From assembly GCA_038125265.1 (NCBI GenBank), contig JAYPDM010000005.1, positions 6,358-70,357 of the forward strand: 64,000 nucleotides of DNA, read 5' to 3'. Within the stretch, counting starts at the first letter, position 1. The number at the start of each line of letters is the position of its first letter. The position numbers were made by a program, and so were the translations under genes. Below the pieces are notes generated by a model that was given only the letters and a program-made list of their open reading frames with translations, was not told the DNA's origin and did not search any database. Source of the DNA: JAURFX01 sp038125265 (GTDB lineage Bacteria > Pseudomonadota > Gammaproteobacteria > Steroidobacterales > Rariloculaceae). Shown in pieces: positions 7,842-14,839 of this stretch.

Positions 7842-9372
7842 GATTTATATGCTCACTCGTAATGATATTTAACATCTTTTCAACTGCAATCATTGCCGCT
7901 GATAACTGATCAGTATCAACACCAATGGTTACAAAAGTTCTTCCAATGCTTGTATCTTCCCACTTAACTAATGTTTCCACGAGCGCCTCCGTCTTACCGC
8001 CTGGAGGAATTCTAACTTTAAAATCAATCAGTTCTGGAAGAGTAATACCTTTTTTGTCAGTTAGTATTTTAATCGCATTCATAAGCGCATCAAAGCCACC
8101 ATCGCCACTCGCTGAGGCCTGATCATCTGCCCCAAAAATATTTAATGATACGGTCGCATTGGGTTTACCCTTAGATTGAATCGAAACTTGAAAATCATTT
8201 AACTTAATTGATTCCTCTTTAGGTCTCTTAAGGATATCGGATAAAATCATCAGAAGGTCTTCTGTAGCAATACTTTGTTTTTTATCCCCAAGCTCAACAA
8301 TTCGCTCTAAAAGCTTTGATCGATTCTCGTCAGACAGGGAAATTCCTAAAAGTTTTAAGTTATGGTCAACAGACGCTTTGCCTGCAAGCTTGCCAAGCGC
8401 ATAAGACCTTACCCTACCAAATCTTTCAGGCATAAGATTTGCCTCATACAGCTTGCCTTTTGCATCCCCGTCAGCATGAATCCCTGCAGTTTGAGTAAAT
8501 ACATCGCCACCTACAAATGGCGTATTGGAAGCAATGGTTTTACCACTAAATGTCTCAACTAGTTCAGAGATCGCACTTAACTTTGATTCGACAATATTAT
8601 TCTTAAAAGCTGTTAAATCATTCATGCTTACAACAATTTCAGCGAGCGAGGTATTGCCTGCCCTTTCTCCCATACCATTTACGCTTACATGAATACCCTC
8701 TGCACCTGCTTCAATAGCTTTAAGTGCATTTGCTGTAGCAAGCCCATAATCATTGTGACCATGGAATTCAAAACTAATATCTTTGAACTTCTGAGCCATT
8801 AATTGAACTAGATCAAAAGTTAGATTGGGTGAGAGTATGCCAAGAGTATCCGCTAGATAAACTTTTTTTATTCCTAAGGAATGTAATGCAGAGACTAAAT
8901 TAAAAACGTACTCCGAATCCTCCTGTATGCCACGTGACCAATCTTCTAGATAGACTCCCACATGAATATTATTTGTATGAGCATAATTTACAGTTTTAAT
9001 GACTTGCTCAATATGCTCCTCCGGGCTAAGACCTAATTGTCTTTCGCAGTGCTTTCTTGATCCTTTCGTTAACAGGTTGAGCTTAATACAGCCAGCTTCT
9101 ATCATCCAATCAACTGTTCGTTTACCATCACAAAACCCTAGGACTTCTACTTTTTCTAATATATTTTCATTTTTTGCCCAATCACAAATTCTTTTGACAG
9201 CCTGCTGTTCGCCGGGAGAGACCCTTGCTGAGGCTACCTCAACACGATCCAAGCCTACTTCTTCAAGTAAAAACTTACACATATGATGCTTTTCAGATGG
9301 CGTATAGGCAATACCGGGCGTCTGCTCACCGTCTCTAAGCGTGGTATCCATGATTGTAATAATATTAGTCAT
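7834..9372 (-). CDS. cimA: (R)-citramalate synthase, Leptospira-type
   Basis: A 512-residue enzyme of the isopropylmalate/citramalate synthase family: TIM barrel to about residue 330, then linker and C-terminal LeuA-type allosteric domain (RIPPGGKTEALVET). Catalytic TLRDGEQ (R13, D14), FHGHNDYG and GIHADGDAKG are present. From memory, the pyruvate pocket of Leptospira citramalate synthase uses Leu81, Leu104 and Tyr144. The aligned residues here are Leu78, Leu101 and Tyr141, all conserved. This favours pyruvate over ketoisovalerate, meaning isoleucine synthesis through citramalate. The alternative is a divergent 2-isopropylmalate synthase. It is the first gene of the tight minus-strand run. 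Confidence 0.85.
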   Translation of the reverse strand: MTNIITIMDTTLRDGEQTPGIAYTPSEKHHMCKFLLEEVGLDRVEVASARVSPGEQQAVKRICDWAKNENILEKVEVLGFCDGKRTVDWMIEAGCIKLNLLTKGSRKHCERQLGLSPEEHIEQVIKTVNYAHTNNIHVGVYLEDWSRGIQEDSEYVFNLVSALHSLGIKKVYLADTLGILSPNLTFDLVQLMAQKFKDISFEFHGHNDYGLATANALKAIEAGAEGIHVSVNGMGERAGNTSLAEIVVSMNDLTAFKNNIVESKLSAISELVETFSGKTIASNTPFVGGDVFTQTAGIHADGDAKGKLYEANLMPERFGRVRSYALGKLAGKASVDHNLKLLGISLSDENRSKLLERIVELGDKKQSIATEDLLMILSDILKRPKEESIKLNDFQVSIQSKGKPNATVSLNIFGADDQASASGDGGFDALMNAIKILTDKKGITLPELIDFKVRIPPGGKTEALVETLVKWEDTSIGRTFVTIGVDTDQLSAAMIAVEKMLNIITSEHINHG

Positions 9373-9396
9373 CTTTACTTCAATTCTGAATCGATA

Positions 9397-9402
9397 ATTA
9401 TA
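9397..9402 (-). promoter_or_regulatory. Candidate -10 box for the cimA operon
   Basis: On the minus strand TATAAT occupies 9402-9397, about 25 bases before the cimA ATG at 9372. The leader before the ATG carries a weak GAAG/AAAG ribosome site. A good -35 is not visible at 17 bases. The box is the only strong promoter-like hexamer in the 58-base gap behind the MFS gene. Confidence 0.35.
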
Positions 9403-9430
9403 GGCGAAGTTAAAAAATATGAGTAACTTA

Positions 9431-10570
9431 TTATTTTTGAAAAACTTTTAGGTAAAAGATTAATGACAAAAACCAAATCATTGAAATAAAAACAATGTAG
9501 GCATTCCAGTCATAGTTACTGTAGATAAAGCCTGGGAGAAATGCACCTATTGAGCCACCTAAATAATAAGAACTAATGTACATAGAATTTACCAATGAAC
9601 GATCAGCATTTTCATTTTGAAAATTTAAAAATGCTGACAAGACTGAATGCAACAAGAAAAAACCAAAACAAAGAATAAAAATAGCAATAAAGGAGGCTAA
9701 GTAGAGGTCTAACAAAGTTGAAATAGAGGCCAGAAGCAAAAGGATTTGTGCTAACAATACTGCCCTCCCTTCACTGCCCATAAAGCGGGTAATTGACTCA
9801 CACTTAAAGGCAATAAACGCGCCGACTAAATAACCAAGGTATATAAATGAAATGGTAAATTCATTGAGTTCGCCTGTAATTTCAACAATTCTAAAGGGAA
9901 TAAAATTAAGCAACGATGCAAATAAAAAGAAAACTAAAAAAATATAAATAAAGCTGTCAGCATTCGTTTTGCTCTTAATCACTGACCTCAAGTTAGCAAC
10001 TTGAATTAGCTGAGATGATTTTCTTGATTGCTTGTTTATAGAAAGAAAATAGAGCCACTGAATTAAGAGCAGAAAAGATAATAAATAAAATGCAGTATTC
10101 CAACTAAAAAAATATGAGAATAAACCTGATAGCATTCGCCCACTGAATCCACCTAAGATACTAAAACAAACGTAAAAGTTAATCGCTCTCTTAATGCTAT
10201 CAAAAGGTGATGTTCTTCCTGCAAGAGTCATCAAGCAGGTGAAAAGACCTGGGAGCAGCAATCCCTGAATAAATCGTCCCAAAAGAACTGTTTGTATATT
10301 AGTTGCTAATGCAATTAATAAAGTAGCAAGAGCAAGAAAAAATAAACATGCGGTCAAAAGCTGTTCAATTCTTATCCTATTTAAAAGCAATCCATAAAGC
10401 ACCGGTAATAAACCCAGTGGAATCATAGTCACCGATGTGACCAAAGCAGCGCTCGTGATATCTAAGCTAAAATATGCTGCAATAACAGGCAGTATGGGTT
10501 GTGGCATGTAGAGAGCTGCAAAACAAAGCATAGTTGTATAAAGAACTATTGTGAAGCTTTGTTTTTTCAT
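9431..10570 (-). CDS. MFS transporter (12-helix exporter type)
   Basis: A major facilitator of about 379 residues with 12 hydrophobic segments. The start matches drug or solute exporters of the YnfM/AraJ type: 'YMPQPILPVIAAYFSLDITSA' in helix 1, then 'LYGLLLNRIRIEQLL' in place of the usual DRxGRR loop, and 'GRFIQGLLLPGLF' in helix 4. The open frame extends 18 codons upstream to a TTG at 10624, but that extension is polar and A/T-rich. ATG 10570 starts directly before the first membrane helix, so it is preferred. Substrate unknown. It is divergent from the TctC gene, and an inverted repeat lies between the two. Confidence 0.85.
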   Translation of the reverse strand: MKKQSFTIVLYTTMLCFAALYMPQPILPVIAAYFSLDITSAALVTSVTMIPLGLLPVLYGLLLNRIRIEQLLTACLFFLALATLLIALATNIQTVLLGRFIQGLLLPGLFTCLMTLAGRTSPFDSIKRAINFYVCFSILGGFSGRMLSGLFSYFFSWNTAFYLLSFLLLIQWLYFLSINKQSRKSSQLIQVANLRSVIKSKTNADSFIYIFLVFFLFASLLNFIPFRIVEITGELNEFTISFIYLGYLVGAFIAFKCESITRFMGSEGRAVLLAQILLLLASISTLLDLYLASFIAIFILCFGFFLLHSVLSAFLNFQNENADRSLVNSMYISSYYLGGSIGAFLPGFIYSNYDWNAYIVFISMIWFLSLIFYLKVFQK

Positions 10571-10595
10571 ATTTTTCTTAAATTTTATTTGTATA

Positions 10596-10619
10596 GTATG
10601 ATGGGTTAAACAATCATAC
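10596..10619. promoter_or_regulatory. Inverted repeat between divergent MFS and tctC genes (candidate operator)
   Basis: GTATGAT (10596-10602) and ATCATAC (10613-10619) are perfect 7-base inverted arms separated by 10 bases. They sit in the 64-base gap between the MFS start at 10570 and the tctC start at 10635. The location fits a regulator binding site controlling one or both genes. The arms resemble sites of GntR-type regulators, but no regulator gene lies nearby. Confidence 0.4.
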
Positions 10620-10634
10620 ATCAAAGAAATCCCA

Positions 10635-11573
10635 ATGAAATTCTTAATTCAATTGATCATAATTGCATTTTTTACAAACCCTGTATGGTCGCAAAAAATT
10701 GAATACCCTCATGACGTAATTACCATTGTGACTCATTCCAGTCCTGGAGGGGGTAGCGATGTTTTTCTGCGCGAATTAATTACTAAATTAGATGACATCA
10801 TGGATGCAAGCTTTGTCATTGAAAACGTTAGAGGCGGAAGCGGTATTAGAGCTGTCGCAAGGGTTGCGAATGGCGATCCAGATGGCAGTATATTTTATGC
10901 AACAACGCCTACCTATATTCTTACCTCGCTATTAACGAACTCTTCAACCAACTACTCGAATTTGGATCCGATGGTAAATATTTTTTATGATCAGGAGATC
11001 ATCTATACCAGTATTAACAACCCGGTAAATGAACTCAAAGATATTTTAGAAGATACAAATCGACGCTACAGCTGGGGCGCAGCAAATCCTGCCTCGCTTG
11101 AAAGAATAGCCCTTGAGCAATTGAAAAGCATCTCAGGGAGTAATGCCGCCATCATAACGCACGATGGGGGTGGAGAGCTTCTGCTAAATATCCTAAATGG
11201 CACACTGGATATTGGGATTGGTGAGTACCAAGAACTTGAGCCACAATTGCATGCAAACCAAATTAAGCCATTAGCCATACTCAGTAGTACCAGGGATTTA
11301 AATCTACCAAATGTACCGACTCTTAATGAGCTTGGTTATAACGTAGAGCTTCAAAAGTTTAGAGGTCTGGCTGCACCCCTTAACACCCCTCCATCTATTT
11401 ATGCTATCTGGGACCAAGCCATACAACAACTTCTAGCCAATGAGGAATTTGTCTCTGAATTTGAAGAACAATTACTGGTTCCTGCATACATGAATTCAGT
11501 AGATGCCAATACCATGGTTGATGAATTTATTTCTAATACACAGCAAACATTCTCTCAACTAGGAATGTTTTGA
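10635..11573 (+). CDS. Tripartite tricarboxylate transporter substrate-binding protein (TctC/Bug)
   Basis: A 312-residue periplasmic binding protein. A signal peptide (about 1-19, ending NPVWSQ) leads into the Bug-family start: 'VITIVTHSSPGGGSDVFLREL', close to the usual PGG-x-D-x-x-AR motif. 'VIENVRGGSGIRAVARVA' follows, equivalent to the family's 'ENRPGAGG..G'. Later 'GTLDIGIGEYQELEPQL' and 'PTLNELGYN' match the C-terminal motifs. It captures a carboxylate for the TctB/TctA membrane pair encoded downstream, overlapping by four bases. The true substrate may be a tricarboxylate, but this family is broad. Confidence 0.9.
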   Translation: MKFLIQLIIIAFFTNPVWSQKIEYPHDVITIVTHSSPGGGSDVFLRELITKLDDIMDASFVIENVRGGSGIRAVARVANGDPDGSIFYATTPTYILTSLLTNSSTNYSNLDPMVNIFYDQEIIYTSINNPVNELKDILEDTNRRYSWGAANPASLERIALEQLKSISGSNAAIITHDGGGELLLNILNGTLDIGIGEYQELEPQLHANQIKPLAILSSTRDLNLPNVPTLNELGYNVELQKFRGLAAPLNTPPSIYAIWDQAIQQLLANEEFVSEFEEQLLVPAYMNSVDANTMVDEFISNTQQTFSQLGMF

Positions 11574-12025
11574 TGAGAGAGATCCTTGGTGGGATAGTAT
11601 TTTTAACGATTGCCAGCCTATTCTTTTTTGGGTCGAATTTAATCCCAGACAGTTTTTTGAGTGATGAGGTGGGTGCAACCGGATTGCCAAAAATTTATTC
11701 ACTATTACTAATGTTTTGCTCCTTGGTTTTAATAATTAAAGGAGGATTTGTCATACTTAAAGAGCCTAATTTTCACCTTCCTGAGCTCTCTCAAAACCTC
11801 GTCAACCCTGTTTGTATTTTATTGGCAGGTGGATTTTTTATTCTTATGGTCGAGCGTTTAGGATACGTCATCTCTTCTTTCATTCTGCTGACAATCTTAT
11901 TAAAACTACTTGCACAAATGAAACTTAGCAAGGCAGTCCTTTATTCGGCCATAGGGAGTGCCGTCTATAGCCTTATATTTATTTTAATCTTTGGAACAAA
12001 TTTGCCCCTCTTATGGAATTCATAA
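11570..12025 (+). CDS. Tripartite tricarboxylate transporter small subunit (TctB)
   Basis: A 151-residue protein with four predicted membrane helices: about 4-22, 43-60, 78-94 and 101-147, the last region containing two. It has the poorly conserved TctB layout, including the typical 'IPDSFLSDEVGATGLPKIYSLLLM' stretch, in which the family usually shows a short periplasmic loop with 'GP..FP'. It starts inside the tctC stop (ATGA) and its end overlaps the TctA gene by 13 bases. It is assigned mainly by size, hydrophobicity and position between TctC and TctA. Confidence 0.85.
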   Translation: MMREILGGIVFLTIASLFFFGSNLIPDSFLSDEVGATGLPKIYSLLLMFCSLVLIIKGGFVILKEPNFHLPELSQNLVNPVCILLAGGFFILMVERLGYVISSFILLTILLKLLAQMKLSKAVLYSAIGSAVYSLIFILIFGTNLPLLWNS

Positions 12026-13488
12026 ACTTTTTGTTTGAATTAGGCTTTATAGAAATCATGATCATTCTAGGTTCAGCCATAATTGGTGTTTCATGGGGCA
12101 TTATGGGTGGTGCAACACCCGGCATCTCACCCTCAATCAGTATGGCGCTCATGCTTCCCATTACATATGGAATGGATCCTGCGGTTTCTGTCATACTTTT
12201 AGCATCAACCTATCTCGGTGCTGAATACGGTGGATCAATACCCGCTATCCTGATAAATACCCCGGGAACTAATGCTGCTGCTGCAACAGTTATTGATGGC
12301 TATAAAATGAACGAACTTGGATTTGGGTCAAAGGCCCTTGGAATCTCACTATACTCTGCAATCGTAGGCGGCATAGTTGGTGTGTTTGTTCTGATTTTTT
12401 TTACTGAACCACTCTCGAGGCTAGCTTTAAACTTTACTCCAATGTCTTATTTCGGATTAGGTATACTTGGTGTAAGCGTTATTGTCTCATTATCGTCAGG
12501 TTCTATTTTTAAGGGGATCTGCTCCGGTCTCATGGGTTTATTACTAGCCACCATAGGATCTGATCCGGTAACAGGCGTCCAAAGATTTACATTTAACAGC
12601 CCTGACTTATTAGAAGGAATAAAGCCAATAATCGTGATGGTTGGTTTGTTTGCCATGTCAGAGATACTCATTCAATCAATGCAAAATACCCAAATAAAAC
12701 CGATCTCTTTCTCCAAAGTTGTGCTGCCAAATTTCAAAGAAAAAATTCAATTAGCAAAATCACAATTGATTGGGAGTATTGTGGGTATTGTCGAGGGAAT
12801 CATCCCAGGCGCTGGAGGAAGTATTGCATCTTTTTTATCCTACAATGAAGCAAAAAGGTGGTCTTCATCCCCAGAAAAATTTGGTCTTGGGTCACCTGAG
12901 GGCATTGCTGCACCTGAGACATCAAACAATACGGTAGCGTCTACAGCGATCATTCCAGTATTAAGCTTTGGCATTCCTGGATCAAACTCTGCCGCAATCC
13001 TTTTAGGTGGTTTATTGATTCATGGAATCAGTCCGGGACCTCTTCTCTTTGCTGAAAACTCTAGCATAGTTTTCAATTTATATACCGGCATGCTTGCTGC
13101 GGTGTTTATGCTTTATTTCATTGGAAAACTTATACTACCGTTATGCTTATGGTTTGTAAGTAAACCTAGAAACATACTTATCGTTTTTATATATCTCACT
13201 GTTTTTACTGGGATTTATACAATTAATAATAGTTTAATTGATCTTTGGCTTGTCCTATTTATCGGAATTTTTGGTGTCATGATGCGTTTACTTAAATTTC
13301 CTGTTTTACCCTTAATCTTAGGTTTGGTATTAGGCTATATGATTGAATCCAATTACAGAAGATCTATAGTTTTATCTGGAGGCGATATATCCATCTTCTT
13401 TGATGACACGATATGTTTGATATTTTTGCTCCTTGCTGCCATTTTTATTTTAATTTCTACTTATCATGAGCTCAGAAGAAGTCGTTAG
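12013..13488 (+). CDS. Tripartite tricarboxylate transporter large subunit (TctA)
   Basis: A 491-residue inner-membrane permease with about 11-12 helices. The TctA hallmarks are clear: 'GVSWGIMGGATPGISPSISMALMLPITYGMDP' (the family's G-x-x-PG-hairpin) near residue 25, 'YGGSIPAILINTPGTNAAAAT' near 73, and the repeated motif 'EGIIPGAGGSIASFLSY' near 258. The two glycine-proline hairpins mark the substrate path. Length is normal (about 500). It forms an operon with TctC and TctB and overlaps the following MmgE/PrpD gene by 23 bases, which links import with a cytoplasmic enzyme. Confidence 0.93.
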   Translation: MEFINFLFELGFIEIMIILGSAIIGVSWGIMGGATPGISPSISMALMLPITYGMDPAVSVILLASTYLGAEYGGSIPAILINTPGTNAAAATVIDGYKMNELGFGSKALGISLYSAIVGGIVGVFVLIFFTEPLSRLALNFTPMSYFGLGILGVSVIVSLSSGSIFKGICSGLMGLLLATIGSDPVTGVQRFTFNSPDLLEGIKPIIVMVGLFAMSEILIQSMQNTQIKPISFSKVVLPNFKEKIQLAKSQLIGSIVGIVEGIIPGAGGSIASFLSYNEAKRWSSSPEKFGLGSPEGIAAPETSNNTVASTAIIPVLSFGIPGSNSAAILLGGLLIHGISPGPLLFAENSSIVFNLYTGMLAAVFMLYFIGKLILPLCLWFVSKPRNILIVFIYLTVFTGIYTINNSLIDLWLVLFIGIFGVMMRLLKFPVLPLILGLVLGYMIESNYRRSIVLSGGDISIFFDDTICLIFLLLAAIFILISTYHELRRSR

Positions 13489-14839
13489 CGTCAAGTTAGC
13501 TGAACTTATTTCGGTGATTGAGTCTGAAAAGATACCTAGCGCTATGGTTTGTGTAACTAAAAATATAACCTTAGATACTATTGGGTGCGCATTAGCTGCA
13601 GCTAAAAGTAGCTATGCAGAGAGCTTGCTTAGTGCCAATCATCAGGGAGGATCCGGAAATATTCCGATTTGGGGATTTCAAGATGGTACCGATATGTATT
13701 CTGCCGCTCTAATCAATGGCACAAGCGCCCATGGAGAAGATTTTGATTCAAGTTTTGAGGGTTGTCCTGTGCATTCAGGCGTTGTCATCACACCTGCGAT
13801 TCTCTCATTAGGCCACATGATTAATGCGACTGGTGAGGATGCTATTAGGGCTTTAACTATTGGCCATGAAGTCATGTGTAGGCTCGGACAGTTAACGGGT
13901 ACTACGGTTCATCGAAGGGGATTCCACCCGACCTCCGTTCTAGGCACATTAGCGTCAACAATGGCATGCAGTGCATTGTTGCGTCTTGAGCCTAAAGAGA
14001 TGGTAAGTGCCTTAGGGATAGCTGCAAGCATGTGTTCAGGAATTATTGAATACCTTAGTGATGGTTCATCAACAAAAAGACTGCATGCGGGATGGGCTGC
14101 CCAATCAGGAATCAGAGCAAGCTTGCTGGCACAGGCTGGATTCACTGGACCAGAAAAATCAATCGATGGCGATCATGGAGTTTTCTTTGCGTTTTCAAGC
14201 GGCGCGAACCAAAATTATGAAATACTGACGGAAGATTTTGGTCATAAGTGGGTTTCGATTAATACGGCAATTAAGGCCTACCCCAGCGGGACAATGACCC
14301 ATCCTTTTATCGATTGTTGCTTGCAAGCTTCAAAAGAAATTAATTTAAATGAAGTTGATGAAATTATCTGTGATGTAGGAGAGGGAACGGTACATCGACT
14401 TTGGGAGCCACTTAAATTAAAGCAAAATCCACCCAATGAATATGCCGCAAAATTTAGTACTCCTTTTTGCATGGCGCTTGCACTTCATCATAACAAGTTG
14501 AATCTAAATTCTTTTTCAGAGCTTTATTTGTCTGACAGAGAAATTCTCAATACCGCTAATAAAATAAAATATAAAATCAATCCTGATGATCCCTACCCCA
14601 AAGAATATATCGCTAAAATTCATGTTCGATTAAGCTCGGGTCAAATTAAAGAATACAACAAACATTGCCTAAAGGGAGGTAGGCATGAACCCCTTTCTAA
14701 GCCAGAAATTATTGCAAAATTTCAAGACAACTTGTCTTTCTCCTCGCTGAACTTGTCTAATGCAAATAAACTTATTGATCAAATTTATAGTCTTGAAGAA
14801 ATTAGAGATATCAAACAGCTAAACTTAAGCTTGAGCTAG
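13466..14839 (+). CDS. MmgE/PrpD family protein (2-methylcitrate dehydratase-like)
   Basis: A 457-residue soluble protein of the MmgE/PrpD fold, which includes 2-methylcitrate dehydratase and cis-aconitate decarboxylase. Diagnostic segments are 'ITLDTIGCALAAAKS', 'ALINGTSAHGEDFDSSF', 'HSGVVITPAILSLGH' and 'ALTIGHEVMCRLG'. 'GFHPTSVLGTLAS' and 'KAYPSGTMTHPFIDC' follow. Many paralogues have no known substrate. Its start lies inside the TctA gene, so a tricarboxylate or related acid imported by TctABC is a reasonable substrate guess. The other methylcitrate cycle genes (prpB, prpC) are not here. Its end overlaps the convergent IorB-like gene by 15 bases. Confidence 0.85.
   Translation: MSSEEVVSVKLAELISVIESEKIPSAMVCVTKNITLDTIGCALAAAKSSYAESLLSANHQGGSGNIPIWGFQDGTDMYSAALINGTSAHGEDFDSSFEGCPVHSGVVITPAILSLGHMINATGEDAIRALTIGHEVMCRLGQLTGTTVHRRGFHPTSVLGTLASTMACSALLRLEPKEMVSALGIAASMCSGIIEYLSDGSSTKRLHAGWAAQSGIRASLLAQAGFTGPEKSIDGDHGVFFAFSSGANQNYEILTEDFGHKWVSINTAIKAYPSGTMTHPFIDCCLQASKEINLNEVDEIICDVGEGTVHRLWEPLKLKQNPPNEYAAKFSTPFCMALALHHNKLNLNSFSELYLSDREILNTANKIKYKINPDDPYPKEYIAKIHVRLSSGQIKEYNKHCLKGGRHEPLSKPEIIAKFQDNLSFSSLNLSNANKLIDQIYSLEEIRDIKQLNLSLS

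Noticed and set aside
8999..9286. 95-codon plus-strand frame antisense to cimA and similar antisense frames
   Set aside because: They are shadows of strongly supported genes with no ribosome site and no recognisable protein features.
9425..9470. CTTTT-acct-AAAAG plus T-run at the end of the MFS gene as a terminator
   Set aside because: Stem of five almost pure A-T pairs; too weak to call.
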